The position numbers and the translations under genes are program-made. From contig JAFQCK010000068.1 in the NCBI GenBank assembly GCA_017416465.1, forward strand, positions 33,293 through 97,292: 64,000 nucleotides of DNA, given 5' to 3'. Numbering within the stretch: the first letter of the stretch is position 1; each line of letters starts with the position of its first letter. Of this stretch, positions 45,068 to 54,508 are shown piece after piece. The notes beneath the pieces are model-generated. The model worked only from the letters and a program-made list of their open reading frames with translations. It was not told where the DNA came from and made no database searches. Origin of the DNA: Lachnospiraceae bacterium. Its GTDB lineage: Bacteria > Bacillota > Clostridia > Lachnospirales > Lachnospiraceae.

Positions 45068-45202
45068 GCCATGCAACAAGTATTATAAGACATGTGTGTG
45101 CTTGCACACTAAAAATGTCTTATAGTACTTGTTATAGGGCGTACAGCCCTAGCGAAAAGAAGGTTGCGAGTATACTCGCAAGCGAATTTGATCTAGCATG
45201 GC
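45068..45202. repeat. Multi-hairpin element between pyrK and pyrD
   Basis: Outer arms GCCATGC and GCATGGC enclose an 18-bp stem with one mismatch (ACAAGTATTATAAGACAT) that is capped by GTGTGC-TT-GCACAC. An AGGGC/GCCCT hairpin and a perfect 18-bp palindrome (arm TTGCGAG) follow. The 61-codon frame that crosses this region has no binding site and is an artefact of the structure. The element sits inside the pyr operon and lacks a T-run. Confidence 0.8.
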
Positions 45203-45242
45203 ATAATAAAGTAAGTAAAATAATAATCGAAAGGAATAAATT

Positions 45243-46157
45243 GTGATTATGAATACAAAAGTAAACATAGCAGGTGTGGAACTTAAGAATCCTGTAATGA
45301 CTGCATCAGGAACTTTCGGTTCCGGTATGGAATATAGTGAATTTGTAGACTTAAATCGTTTAGGAGCAGTTGTGACAAAGGGTGTGGCTAATGTTCCTTG
45401 GCCAGGTAATCCTACACCAAGAATTGTAGAAACACATGGTGGTATGCTTAATGCAATTGGACTTCAAAATCCTGGAATTGATGTGTTTGTTGATAGAGAT
45501 ATTCCGTTTTTAAAAAAGTATGATACAAAGATTATTGTTAATGTTTGTGGACATACAACAGAAGAATATCTTGAGGTTGTTGAAAGACTTGCAGATGAAG
45601 ATATTGACCTTATGGAGATTAATATTTCATGTCCTAATGTTAAGGAAGGTGGAATTGCATTTGGACAAAATCCTAATTCTGTAGAAGAGATTACAAGAGC
45701 GATTAAAAAAGTTGCAAAGCAGCCTATTATTATGAAATTAAGTCCTAATGTTACGGATATTGCTGTTATGGCAAAGGCAGCAGAAGCAGGTGGAGCGGAT
45801 GTAGTTTCTTTGATAAATACATTAACAGGAATGAAGATTGATATCGAAAGACAGACATTTGCACTTGCAAATAAAACAGGTGGAATGTCAGGTCCTGCAA
45901 TCAAACCGATTGCTGTAAGAATGGTTAATCAGGTTGCAAATGCAGTTAAGATACCAATTATTGGAATGGGTGGAATAGCAAGTGCAGAAGATGCTCTTGA
46001 ATTCATTCTTGCAGGAGCAACAGCAGTTTCAGTTGGAACAGCTAATTTCTTTAATCCGTATACAACAGTTGAAGTTATCGAAGGTATTGAAAAATATATG
46101 GAGAGACATAATTGTAACGATATAAACGAGTTGATTGGGTTAGTTAATAGAAAATAA
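45243..46157 (+). CDS. pyrD: Dihydroorotate dehydrogenase, catalytic subunit (class 1B)
   Basis: PyrD oxidises dihydroorotate to orotate with FMN. The 304-residue protein shows the class 1 FMN-barrel motifs: NPVMTASGTFG, the active-site Cys in MEINISCPNVKEGG, MKLSPNVTDI, and the late phosphate-binding GMGGIAS. Class 1B is indicated by the PyrK partner upstream. The start is taken at GTG 45243, seven bases after AAAGGA; an ATG two codons later is possible. Confidence 0.95.
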   Translation: MIMNTKVNIAGVELKNPVMTASGTFGSGMEYSEFVDLNRLGAVVTKGVANVPWPGNPTPRIVETHGGMLNAIGLQNPGIDVFVDRDIPFLKKYDTKIIVNVCGHTTEEYLEVVERLADEDIDLMEINISCPNVKEGGIAFGQNPNSVEEITRAIKKVAKQPIIMKLSPNVTDIAVMAKAAEAGGADVVSLINTLTGMKIDIERQTFALANKTGGMSGPAIKPIAVRMVNQVANAVKIPIIGMGGIASAEDALEFILAGATAVSVGTANFFNPYTTVEVIEGIEKYMERHNCNDINELIGLVNRK

Positions 46158-46241
46158 GGCCATGAACAGTTAAGATGTTTTTAATATAGTTTAGACGAAA
46201 GATGAAAAGGATTCTGCTTGTGTAGTAGGGTCCTTTTGTTG

Positions 46242-46294
46242 TTATCTTGAGAAAACGTGATGGATAATGTATAATTATCTTGAGAAAACGTGAT
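46242..46294 (+). repeat. 33-bp tandem duplication with identical 20-bp cores
   Basis: TTATCTTGAGAAAACGTGAT occurs at 46242 and again at 46275. The second copy runs into the DUF4143 remnant and supplies its first codons (LRKRD). A weak hairpin (AAAAGGA/TCCTTTT, 46205-46237) just before it may end pyrD transcripts. Confidence 0.7.
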
Positions 46295-46666
46295 AATGGT
46301 ACAGTGTTAGAGGAAGAAGTATTAAAAGCCATAATGTTTGATAGAGTCGGGATAAATGAAGGAATGTTTTTGGAAAATATAGTAGCACAGATGTTGGTTG
46401 CCTCAGGTCATAAGTTGTTCTTTTATTCAAGAGTGGATAAAAAAGATTTTCAGAACAACATAGAGATAGATTTTCTTATACGTGATAAAAAGAAAATATG
46501 TCCAGTGGAAGTAAAGTCAGGACAATATAAAAAACATACATCAATAGACAGATTTAAAAAGCAATATAGTGATAAAGTAGGTAAAAGTTATATTGTTTGT
46601 ATAAAGGATTATGAAGAAAATGATAATATTGTGAGAATTCCGGTTTATATGGTGTTTTGCTTATAA
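46280..46666 (+). pseudogene. C-terminal remnant of a DUF4143 (AAA_14) ATPase
   Basis: The 128 codons match the C-terminal domain of the large AAA_14/DUF4143 ATPase family. A MFLENIVAQML segment is followed by a FFYSRVDKK strand, an EIDFLI strand and the CPVEVKSGQYK segment, which together form a nuclease-like core. Full members are about 400 residues and start with a P-loop ATPase, which is missing here. No ATG or binding site fits the start, and a 33-bp duplication lies at the break point. The rest of the gene was probably lost by deletion. It lies between pyrD and pyrE. Confidence 0.75.
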
Positions 46667-46761
46667 ACATAATAACAGTTACTTTGAAACAGTTGAAAAT
46701 TTCATCTCTTTATGATAGGATAAAAAAAGAATTTAATGTAAGTTTAGGAGGTCTTATTTAA

Positions 46762-47436
46762 ATGGAACAGTATAAGAAAGAGTTTATAGAATTTATGGTA
46801 GACTGTAATGTCTTAAAATTTGGAGATTTTGTTACAAAGAGTGGAAGAAAGACACCATTTTTTGTTAATACAGGATTTTATAGAACAGGTTCACAGCTTG
46901 TAAAGCTTGGTGAATATTACGCAAAAGCAATTAATGAAAAATATGGTCTTGATTTTGATGTTTTATTTGGACCTGCTTACAAAGGAATTCCGCTTTCGGT
47001 GGCAGCTACAATGGGAATTAGCAATCTTTATGATAAAGATATTAAGTACTGTTCAAACAGAAAAGAAGTAAAAGACCATGGTGATACAGGAATTTTACTT
47101 GGAAGTCCAATTGCTGATGGAGATAAAGTGGTAATTATCGAAGATGTAACTACAGCAGGAACATCTATTAACGAGACACTTCCAATTATTAATGCGCAAG
47201 GTGATGTTGATGTAATTGGTCTTGTTGTATCAGTTGACCGAATGGAAAGAGGACAGGGAGATAAGAGTGCTCTTGATGAAATAAAAGAGAAATACGGAAT
47301 TGAGACAACAGCAATTGTTACAATGGCAGAAGTTGTAGAACATTTATATAATAAAGAATACAAAGGGAAAGTTATAATTGATGATAAGTTAAAAGAAGCA
47401 ATTGATGCATATTATGAACAGTATGGTGTTAAATAA
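46762..47436 (+). CDS. pyrE: Orotate phosphoribosyltransferase
   Basis: PyrE joins orotate and PRPP to OMP. The 224-residue protein carries the PRPP motif VVIIEDVTTAGTS and the LFGPAYKGIPL loop typical of the family. AGGAGG lies upstream of the ATG. It completes the orotate-to-UMP steps with pyrF, but is separated from pyrD by the DUF4143 remnant, so it may need its own promoter. Three small membrane protein genes follow without a terminator. Confidence 0.96.
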   Translation: MEQYKKEFIEFMVDCNVLKFGDFVTKSGRKTPFFVNTGFYRTGSQLVKLGEYYAKAINEKYGLDFDVLFGPAYKGIPLSVAATMGISNLYDKDIKYCSNRKEVKDHGDTGILLGSPIADGDKVVIIEDVTTAGTSINETLPIINAQGDVDVIGLVVSVDRMERGQGDKSALDEIKEKYGIETTAIVTMAEVVEHLYNKEYKGKVIIDDKLKEAIDAYYEQYGVK

Positions 47437-47451
47437 AAGGAGGATATAGTA

Positions 47452-47601
47452 GTGGAAAAGATTTATAAGTCAATGAAGCGTGTAGGGGCAGGAAACATTG
47501 TTATAGGTGTTTTAATAATGGTTGTTGGTATTAGTGTTGGTATTGTATCAATTATAACAGGCGCTAAGTTACTAAAAGCCAAATCAGATATTACTTTTTA
47601 A
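47452..47601 (+). CDS. Small membrane protein, 49 aa
   Basis: A GTG with AAAGGAGG upstream opens a 49-codon frame, 15 bp behind pyrE. The product has a charged start (MEKIYKSMKRVGAG), one long hydrophobic segment of about 25 residues rich in Gly, Val and Ile, and a charged end (KLLKAKSD). The strong binding site, the tight spacing to both neighbours and the coherent composition support a real gene. The function is unknown. Confidence 0.75.
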   Translation: MEKIYKSMKRVGAGNIVIGVLIMVVGISVGIVSIITGAKLLKAKSDITF

Positions 47602-47602
47602 G

Positions 47603-48070
47603 ATGAGTAAGGTAGTGAAAAGAAAACGGCTAATGTTTGTTAGCCGTTTGTTGTTTATAGTATATTTGTTATTTTTGTTGTATTTTCTTTTGGTTTCTGA
47701 AAGTATGGGCAGAGTTACATCAGACCATTACAGATATAACTTAAAACCATTTGTTGAGATAAACAGATTTTATAATTTATTTGGAACAGATTCAGATTTA
47801 AAGGCGATTTTAAATATTTATGGAAATATAATATGTTTTATTCCGTTTGGTTTGTATTTTACATGGATATTAAAAAGAGAAAAACGATTATTTATAAAGA
47901 TTTTTCTTATGACTTTTATATTTAGTTTAACAATTGAAACAATACAATTGTTTTGCAAAATAGGCATTTTTGATGTTGATGACCTTATACTTAATACCTT
48001 TGGAGGTGTTATAGGGTATGTTTTATGTGAAATTTATTTGGGAATATCAAAAATAGCTAAGAAAGGATAA
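47603..48070 (+). CDS. VanZ-family membrane protein
   Basis: The 155-residue protein has four hydrophobic segments and the VanZ pattern: an N-terminal YFLLVSE-type helix, a NLKPF segment, the GNIICFIPFGLY segment and a late ETIQLF followed by DVDDLILNTFGG. VanZ itself raises teicoplanin resistance, but most relatives have no proven role. The start overlaps the region right behind the 49-aa gene, so the two are probably translated together. Confidence 0.88.
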   Translation: MSKVVKRKRLMFVSRLLFIVYLLFLLYFLLVSESMGRVTSDHYRYNLKPFVEINRFYNLFGTDSDLKAILNIYGNIICFIPFGLYFTWILKREKRLFIKIFLMTFIFSLTIETIQLFCKIGIFDVDDLILNTFGGVIGYVLCEIYLGISKIAKKG

Positions 48071-48078
48071 CTATTTTT

Positions 48079-48402
48079 ATGAAAACAGTAAAAAGAGGAT
48101 ACAGATTTACAGATAAAAACAATAGTTCCGGTGGAATTGTATCATCAATACTTGGAGCAATATCTTTGTGTTTGGTTGTTGTAGGAGTTGTTATCTCTTA
48201 TAAAGAAAATGGAAATGCAGGATTAGCTGTCGGTGCAATTGGAAGCATAGCCTTTATTTTGAATTGTATAGGTATGATTATAGGTTTAAGGAGCTTTAAA
48301 GAAAGAGATAAATTCTATTTATTTTCATGGATAGGAGTTATTGCAAATGGAATAATGTGGATTATGATGTGCGTTATAATTGCGGGTGGTTTAATGATGT
48401 GA
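48079..48402 (+). CDS. Conserved small membrane protein, 107 aa
   Basis: The protein has three hydrophobic segments after a basic N-terminus (KTVKRGYRFTDKN) and a short loop between the second and third (RSFKERDKFY). Similar proteins are frequent in Lachnospiraceae (possibly the DUF6142 group), but I cannot name a role. It lies 8 bp behind the VanZ-like gene and closes this run of small membrane proteins. Confidence 0.75.
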   Translation: MKTVKRGYRFTDKNNSSGGIVSSILGAISLCLVVVGVVISYKENGNAGLAVGAIGSIAFILNCIGMIIGLRSFKERDKFYLFSWIGVIANGIMWIMMCVIIAGGLMM

Positions 48403-48494
48403 ATTTTAATCAGGATGCTTTGACAACCAAATCCATATAAGTAATAACTTAGTATTGAAATTTCTAAAGTTGAATTAAAGAAGGTTAAATTTGA

Positions 48495-48523
48495 TTGACT
48501 ATATACGTTTTAACTAGTAAAAT
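48495..48523 (+). promoter_or_regulatory. Promoter of the pur cluster
   Basis: TTGACT, a 17-bp spacer and TAAAAT lie about 60 bp before purE. The leader shows no guanine-riboswitch core. Confidence 0.65.
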
Positions 48524-48582
48524 AGAAGTAATGTTTAGATATAATGAGCCTAGTTTTGGCTTTTTGAAAGGAGATATTTACA

Positions 48583-49095
48583 ATGGCAAAAGTTGGTATA
48601 ATAATGGGCAGTGATTCTGACCTTGATGTAATGAAAGGTGCAGCTGAGATGTTAGAAAAATTTGGCATCGATTATGAGATGACAATTATTTCTGCTCATA
48701 GAATGCCGGATGTGTTTTATGATTATGCTACAACAGCAGAAGAAAAAGGAATTAAGGTTATTATAGCTGGAGCAGGTGGTGCAGCACATTTACCTGGAAT
48801 GGCAGCTGCTATTTTCCAGTTACCTGTAGTTGGTGTACCAATTCACACTAAAGCTTTAGGTGGCGTTGATTCGTTGTACTCAATTGTACAGATGCCACAG
48901 GGAATACCGGTTGCAACAGTTGCAATTAATGGTGGTGCGAATGCAGGTCTTATGGCCGCTAAGATTTTGGCAGTTTCAGATGATGAACTTCTTGCAAAAT
49001 TAAAAGAATATAAGCAGGGTCTTAAAGATGGTGTTTGTGCTAAAGCTGAAAAGTTAGAAAAAATCGGATATAAAGAATATCTTAAACAGATGTAA
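48583..49095 (+). CDS. purE: N5-carboxyaminoimidazole ribonucleotide mutase
   Basis: PurE moves the carboxyl group of N5-CAIR to form CAIR in purine synthesis. The 170-residue protein has the GSDSDLDVM phosphate loop, the SAHRMP segment with the catalytic His, and [11 protein letters not shown]. The class I mutase would need purK, which is not in the window. GAAAGGAG precedes the ATG. It opens the purE-purM-purN-purD cluster. Confidence 0.95.
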   Translation: MAKVGIIMGSDSDLDVMKGAAEMLEKFGIDYEMTIISAHRMPDVFYDYATTAEEKGIKVIIAGAGGAAHLPGMAAAIFQLPVVGVPIHTKALGGVDSLYSIVQMPQGIPVATVAINGGANAGLMAAKILAVSDDELLAKLKEYKQGLKDGVCAKAEKLEKIGYKEYLKQM

Positions 49096-49156
49096 AAAAT
49101 ATATACAAATAAAAGAAAGGAAATACATATTTTTATAAATATGTAAGGTTAAGAAA

Positions 49157-50182
49157 ATGGATTACAAGAAAGCCGGAGTTGATATTGAAGCTGGATATAA
49201 GTCAGTAGAATTAATGAAGGAGCATATTAAAAAGACAATGAGACCGGAAGTTCTCACTAATATTGGAGGATTTTCAGGAGCTTTCTCTATGGAAGCATTT
49301 AAAAATATGGAAAAACCAACACTTGTTTCAGGTACTGATGGTGTAGGAACAAAATTAAAATTAGCATTTATTTTAGATAAACATGATACTGTAGGTATCG
49401 ATTGTGTTGCTATGTGTGTTAATGATATTGCATGTGCAGGTGGAGAGCCATTATTCTTCCTTGATTATATTGCATGTGGTAAAAATGAACCTGAAAAGAT
49501 TGCTACAATAGTAAGCGGTGTTGCTAAGGGATGTGAGATGTCTAATGCAGCATTAATCGGTGGAGAGACAGCTGAGATGCCGGGATTTTATCCTGTTGAT
49601 GAATATGACCTTGCAGGATTTGCAGTAGGTGTTGTTGATGAAAAAGATTTAATTACAGGTAAGGACATTAAAGCCGGTGATACATTAATCGGTATTGCTT
49701 CTTCGGGCGTACATAGTAATGGATTCTCATTAGTAAGAAGTGTATTTAAGATGACAGAAGAGTCTCTTAACACATATTATGATTCGCTTGGAAAAACTTT
49801 AGGAGAAGCACTTATCGAGCCAACAAAGATTTATGTTAAGACCCTTAGAAATGTTAAAGGAGCAGGAGTTAAGATTAAAGGATGTAGTCATATTACAGGT
49901 GGTGGCTTCTATGAGAACATTCCTAGAATGTTACCTAATGGAATCAGAGCAGAAGTGAAGAAAGATAGTTATGATATTCCACCAATCTTTAAAATGTTAT
50001 CAACAGATGGAGATATTGCAGAAGAAATGATGTATAACACATTTAATATGGGTATCGGAATGGTACTTGCAATTGATCCTAAGGATGTTGATGTTACAAT
50101 TAAAGCTATTGAAGAAGCAGGAGAAAAGGCTTACGTAATCGGTCAGACAGTTGACGGAGAAAAAGGAGTAACATTATGCTAA
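49157..50182 (+). CDS. purM: Phosphoribosylformylglycinamidine cyclo-ligase
   Basis: PurM closes FGAM to AIR using ATP. The 341-residue protein has the early [11 protein letters not shown] segment, [10 protein letters not shown], the GGETAEMPG motif and the late THITGGG-type segment ([11 protein letters not shown]). It belongs to the PurM/selenide synthetase fold. Its last bases overlap purN, consistent with coupling. Confidence 0.97.
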   Translation: MDYKKAGVDIEAGYKSVELMKEHIKKTMRPEVLTNIGGFSGAFSMEAFKNMEKPTLVSGTDGVGTKLKLAFILDKHDTVGIDCVAMCVNDIACAGGEPLFFLDYIACGKNEPEKIATIVSGVAKGCEMSNAALIGGETAEMPGFYPVDEYDLAGFAVGVVDEKDLITGKDIKAGDTLIGIASSGVHSNGFSLVRSVFKMTEESLNTYYDSLGKTLGEALIEPTKIYVKTLRNVKGAGVKIKGCSHITGGGFYENIPRMLPNGIRAEVKKDSYDIPPIFKMLSTDGDIAEEMMYNTFNMGIGMVLAIDPKDVDVTIKAIEEAGEKAYVIGQTVDGEKGVTLC

Positions 50183-50802
50183 AAGTAGGTGTACTTGTAT
50201 CCGGAGGAGGAACTAATCTTCAGGCAATTATAGATTCCATTAAGTCGGGAATTATTACAAATACTGAGATTAAAGTTGTTATAAGCAATAATCCAAATGC
50301 ATATGCACTTACAAGAGCCAAAGAAAATAATATTGAAGGAGTATGTATTTCTCCTAAGACATTTGAAAAAAGAGAAGATTTTAATGAAGCTCTTATAAAT
50401 AAGATAGATGAATATAATTTAGATTTAATAGTTTTAGCGGGATGTATGGTTGTACTTCCTGCTAAGCTTATTTCAAAATATCAGAATAAAATTATAAATA
50501 TTCATCCGGCGCTTATACCGTCTTTTTGTGGAAAAGGATTTTATGGCTTACATGTACACGAAGAAGTGTTAAAAAGAGGTGTAAAACTTACAGGTGCGAC
50601 AGTTCATTTTGTTGATGAAGGAACAGATACAGGTCCTATTATTATGCAAAGAGCAGTAGAGGTAAAATATGGTGATACACCGGAAGTTTTACAAAGAAGA
50701 GTAATGGAAGAAGCAGAGTGGAAAATAATGCCACAAGCTATTAATCTTATAGCGAACAATAAAATTTCAGTAATTGATGGATTTGTAAAAATAGACGAAT
50801 AA
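50176..50802 (+). CDS. purN: Phosphoribosylglycinamide formyltransferase
   Basis: PurN transfers a formyl group from 10-formyl-THF to GAR. The 208-residue protein starts with the [12 protein letters not shown] phosphate loop, has the [10 protein letters not shown] segment with the catalytic His, and the Asp in DEGTDTGPI. It overlaps purM by 7 bp and precedes purD by 9 bp. Confidence 0.96.
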   Translation: MLKVGVLVSGGGTNLQAIIDSIKSGIITNTEIKVVISNNPNAYALTRAKENNIEGVCISPKTFEKREDFNEALINKIDEYNLDLIVLAGCMVVLPAKLISKYQNKIINIHPALIPSFCGKGFYGLHVHEEVLKRGVKLTGATVHFVDEGTDTGPIIMQRAVEVKYGDTPEVLQRRVMEEAEWKIMPQAINLIANNKISVIDGFVKIDE

Positions 50803-50811
50803 GAAAGGAAA

Positions 50812-52095
50812 ATGGGTACGGAAATGAAAGTTTTAATAGTAGGAAGCGGTGGAAGAGAACACGCAATAGCTTGGAAGGTTGCACAGAGTAAGAAAGTTGA
50901 CAAGATTTATTGTGCACCCGGTAATGCAGGAATTGCCGGCATTGCAGAATGTGTAGATATTGGAGCAATGGAATTTGATAAGCTTGTAGCATTTGCACAA
51001 GAGAAGGAGATTGACCTTACTGTTATTGGAATGGACGACCCATTAGTAGGTGGTGTTGTTGATGAATTTGAAAAGGCAGGACTTAAAGTATTTGGACCTA
51101 GAAAGAATGCTGCTATTTTGGAAGGTTCAAAAGCATTTTCAAAGGATTTAATGAAAAAATACAACATACCTACAGCGGCTTATGAGACATTTAATTCACC
51201 GGAAGAAGCTATGAAATATCTTGAAACTTCAGCTTATCCTATAGTATTAAAGGCTGATGGACTTGCACTTGGTAAAGGTGTTTTAATCTGTACAACTAAA
51301 GAGGAAGCTATGGAAGGCGTTAAGTCTTTAATGCTTGATAAACAGTTTGGTTCAGCAGGTAATACAATTGTCATAGAAGAATTTATGACAGGTAGAGAGG
51401 TATCAGTATTATCCTTTGTTGATGGAAATACAATTAAGATAATGACATCAGCACAAGACCATAAAAGAGCAAAAGATGGCGATGAGGGTCTTAATACCGG
51501 AGGAATGGGAACATTTTCACCAAGTCCTTTCTATACTGATGAGGTTGATGAATTCTGTAAGAAATATATTTATCAGGCAACAGTTGATGCGATGAAAGCA
51601 GAAGTAAGAGAATTTAAAGGTATTATTTTCTTTGGTTTGATGCTTACAGAGAATGGTCCTAAGGTTCTTGAATATAATGCAAGATTTGGTGACCCTGAGA
51701 CACAGGTTGTACTTCCAAGAATGAAGAATGATATTGTTGAAGTATTTGAAGCTTGTGTTGACGGAACATTAGATAAGATAGATTTAGAATTTGAAGATAA
51801 TGCAGCAGTATGTGTTGTGCTTGCTTCGGATGGTTATCCATTATCATATGAAAAGGGTTTTCCTATAAAAGGTCTTGAGAAATTTGATGGAAATGATTCG
51901 TATTTTGTATTCCATGCCGGAACAAAATTATCAGATGGTAATATTGTTACAAATGGTGGAAGAGTTTTGGGTGTAACAGCTAAAGGACAGGATTTAAAGA
52001 CAGCAAGAAATAATGCATATGAAGCAACCGGCTGGATTGAATTTGCTAATAAATACATGAGAACAGATATTGGAAAAGCAATTGATGAAGCATAA
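50812..52095 (+). CDS. purD: Phosphoribosylamine-glycine ligase
   Basis: PurD is an ATP-grasp ligase that makes GAR from phosphoribosylamine and glycine. The 427-residue protein begins with the GSGGREHAIAWK motif and carries the ATP-grasp segments VLKADGLALGKGV, EEFMTGREVS and the late YNARFGDPE. The start may be the ATG at 50812 or the one four codons later, which begins the canonical MKVL strand; ribosome-site spacing is poor for both. The cluster ends here at a multi-hairpin element. Full purine synthesis would need genes elsewhere. Confidence 0.96.
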   Translation: MGTEMKVLIVGSGGREHAIAWKVAQSKKVDKIYCAPGNAGIAGIAECVDIGAMEFDKLVAFAQEKEIDLTVIGMDDPLVGGVVDEFEKAGLKVFGPRKNAAILEGSKAFSKDLMKKYNIPTAAYETFNSPEEAMKYLETSAYPIVLKADGLALGKGVLICTTKEEAMEGVKSLMLDKQFGSAGNTIVIEEFMTGREVSVLSFVDGNTIKIMTSAQDHKRAKDGDEGLNTGGMGTFSPSPFYTDEVDEFCKKYIYQATVDAMKAEVREFKGIIFFGLMLTENGPKVLEYNARFGDPETQVVLPRMKNDIVEVFEACVDGTLDKIDLEFEDNAAVCVVLASDGYPLSYEKGFPIKGLEKFDGNDSYFVFHAGTKLSDGNIVTNGGRVLGVTAKGQDLKTARNNAYEATGWIEFANKYMRTDIGKAIDEA

Positions 52096-52111
52096 TTAAT
52101 CAAAAGATTAA

Positions 52112-52269
52112 ACAGTTCAGCTAGCGTCATTCGCAAAGTTACACTAACGTGCATATTAGCTACTTTGTAGCTTGCTTTGCTCATTTGTGGGGCGCTAAGC
52201 TCATAACTAATACCACACAAAATTTATAAGAGTATAATTTTGGTGTAGCATTAGTTATGGCTGAATTGT
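52112..52269. repeat. Multi-hairpin element behind purD
   Basis: Outer arms ACAGTTCAGC and GCTGAATTGT (9 of 10 pairs) enclose an AGCTAC/GTAGCT hairpin. They also enclose a long stem made of CATAACTAAT/ATTAGTTATG and ACACAAAATT with its near-complement. The arm resembles that of the 28.3-kb and 33.9-kb elements. It covers most of the gap between purD and the glucosaminidase gene. Confidence 0.75.
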
Positions 52270-52298
52270 AATAAAAATTTTACGAAAGGATGTTGCTG

Positions 52299-54461
52299 AT
52301 GTTAAAAAACAAAAGATTAATGAGAATAGTAGCGGCGGTGATGGTATTTGCTATTACTTTTAGTATGCTTTTGATTTTCGAGTTTTCTAAAACTATGGCA
52401 TATACCGAGAAAACGGGTACCGTTAATGGAACTAATGTAAATGTCAGAGTTGGCGCAGGAACATCTCATAGTAAGTTACAATATCTTGGGAAAAATGTTC
52501 AGCTAAATGTTGGTAATACCGTTAAAATTATTGGTGAAGCAAATGCAACTGATGGTTCTTTGTGGTATAACATAAAATTTGAATACAAAAGTGGTGCAGA
52601 ACTTACAGGATATATGCACAGTGCATATATTGATGTAGATGATTATTCATATACAGAGGATTCTGATTTTGAGACATATTTGACCAAACAGGGATTTCCT
52701 GAAAGTTATAAAACCGGGCTTAGAAAAATTCATTCAAAATATCCAAACTGGGTATTTGTGGCGGACCATGTTGACTACGAATGGGAAACTGTTGTTAAGA
52801 ATGAAAGTGTTGTAGGAAGAAGCTTGGTAGGAAGAAATTCGATAAGTTCATGGAAGTCTTTGGATTATGGTTCATATAATTGGGAAACAGGACAGTGGGC
52901 AACATTTGACGGAAGTGCATGGTGTGCAGCTTCTAAGGAATTGGTTGCTTATAGTATGGATCCGAGAAATTTCCTTGATGAAACATATATATTCCAATTT
53001 GAACTACTTTCTTTTAATGCTAATATTCATAAAGTTGAAAATGTAGAAATGTTATTAAAAGGAAGTTTTATGGCTAATAATGAGTCGATACCTGGAATTT
53101 CTTATGCAAAAACATTTATGGATGCAGCTGCAGAGGCAGGAGTTAGTCCATATCATTTGGCATCAAGGGTTATTCAGGAGGTAGGTTCAAAAGGAACCAG
53201 CGGTAGTGTTACCGGTTATTATGCACCTTCTACGGGAAATGTATATCAGAGTTTATTTAATTTTTACAATATAGGTGCGTATGCATCAGGTGGAAGAGGG
53301 GCTGTAGAAAATGGATTAATCTATGCTTCAAAAACAGATGCATCTAATATGCGTCCATGGAACACAAGATATAAGGCAATAGTTGGCGGAGCAATATTTA
53401 TAGGAAAAGGATATATCAATATTGGTCAGGATACCATCTATTATGAAAAATTTGATTTAGTGGGAACGCCATATACACATCAGTATATGACAAATATTCA
53501 GGCACCTAAATCAGAGGCCTTAAAGATGTCAAAGGCGTATACGGATGAAATGAAAAAGAATATTTCATTGGTGTTTAAGATTCCGGTATATAAGAATATG
53601 CCTGAAAATGCATGTCCATGTCCTACCGGAGACGGAAGTCCTAATAATGTGTTAGAGAGTCTTGTTATAAACGGATATAATCTTACACCTACATTCAGTA
53701 AATTTACTGAAAATTACGATGTAATTGTTCCAAGTGATGTTTCGAAGATTGGCGTAAGTGCCACAGCACTTGATGGTGGTGCAACCATTTCGGGAACAGG
53801 AACAAGGGAACTTAAAGTTGGTTCGAATAGAATAGAAATTGTTGTTACTGCAAGTAACGGCAATAAGAGAACATATACAATAGTTGTCGTAAGAAAAACA
53901 CCGGAACAGTCGACGACAAAACCTCAGGAGACTACGAAACCAACAACAAAGCCGGCAGAAACAACAAAGCCGGCAGAAACAACAAAGCCGGCAGAAACAA
54001 CAAAACCGATAGAAACAACAAAACCACAGGTGTTGGCTCCAACATATTCAACAACTTATAATAAGATTGATGATATATATCTTACAGGTATAAAGGTTGG
54101 AACAACTGCAAGTGATTTTAAAAAATCATTTTCTGTCAGCAATTGTAATGTTGAAGTATATAAAAAAGACGGAACAACCGTTAATTCGGGAAAAGTTGCT
54201 ACAGGAAATAAGGTTATAATAAAGGATACATCAGGAAAAGTAATAAAAGAATACTTATGCGTTATTTATGGTGATATAAATGGCGATGGTGATATTGCAA
54301 TATTAGATTTAGTGTATGTTAAAAGGCATCTTTTGAGTGTTATTAAATTAGATGGAGCATTTGCCAAAGCCGCAGATGTAAATAAGAAAAACGGTATTGA
54401 TATACTTGATTTGGTGTATGTTAAAAGAGCATTGTTGGGAGTAATAAATATAACACAGTAA
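52299..54461 (+). CDS. Secreted glucosaminidase with SH3b, cadherin-like and dockerin modules
   Basis: The protein (about 720 residues) has a signal peptide and an SH3b wall-binding domain (about 37-115). A glucosaminidase domain of the peptidoglycan N-acetylglucosaminidase type spans about 117-394, with the probable catalytic Glu294 in RVIQEVG. A cadherin-like beta domain (450-533), a TTKPAE linker repeat and a C-terminal dockerin (657-720) follow. The dockerin has two EF-hand-like repeats: the first loop (DINGDGDIAILD) is complete, the second (DVNKKNGIDILD) lacks the Asp at position 5. Both repeats carry ILDLVYVKR, so the two faces are symmetric. The enzyme should cut cell wall and bind a cohesin. 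The next gene encodes a cohesin-like protein. The start at 52299 has GAAAGG nine bases upstream. Confidence 0.9.
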   Translation: MLKNKRLMRIVAAVMVFAITFSMLLIFEFSKTMAYTEKTGTVNGTNVNVRVGAGTSHSKLQYLGKNVQLNVGNTVKIIGEANATDGSLWYNIKFEYKSGAELTGYMHSAYIDVDDYSYTEDSDFETYLTKQGFPESYKTGLRKIHSKYPNWVFVADHVDYEWETVVKNESVVGRSLVGRNSISSWKSLDYGSYNWETGQWATFDGSAWCAASKELVAYSMDPRNFLDETYIFQFELLSFNANIHKVENVEMLLKGSFMANNESIPGISYAKTFMDAAAEAGVSPYHLASRVIQEVGSKGTSGSVTGYYAPSTGNVYQSLFNFYNIGAYASGGRGAVENGLIYASKTDASNMRPWNTRYKAIVGGAIFIGKGYINIGQDTIYYEKFDLVGTPYTHQYMTNIQAPKSEALKMSKAYTDEMKKNISLVFKIPVYKNMPENACPCPTGDGSPNNVLESLVINGYNLTPTFSKFTENYDVIVPSDVSKIGVSATALDGGATISGTGTRELKVGSNRIEIVVTASNGNKRTYTIVVVRKTPEQSTTKPQETTKPTTKPAETTKPAETTKPAETTKPIETTKPQVLAPTYSTTYNKIDDIYLTGIKVGTTASDFKKSFSVSNCNVEVYKKDGTTVNSGKVATGNKVIIKDTSGKVIKEYLCVIYGDINGDGDIAILDLVYVKRHLLSVIKLDGAFAKAADVNKKNGIDILDLVYVKRALLGVINITQ

Positions 54462-54508
54462 TAACTATTACAGACTAAGATTGAAGGAATAGACAGATGG
54501 AGGCTATA

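Noticed and set aside
45061-45246. 61-codon frame between pyrK and pyrD
   Set aside because: It lies across three strong hairpins, lacks a ribosome site and has no protein-like composition.
48403-48582. Guanine riboswitch before purE
   Set aside because: No conserved loop or junction sequences were seen; only a promoter is supported.
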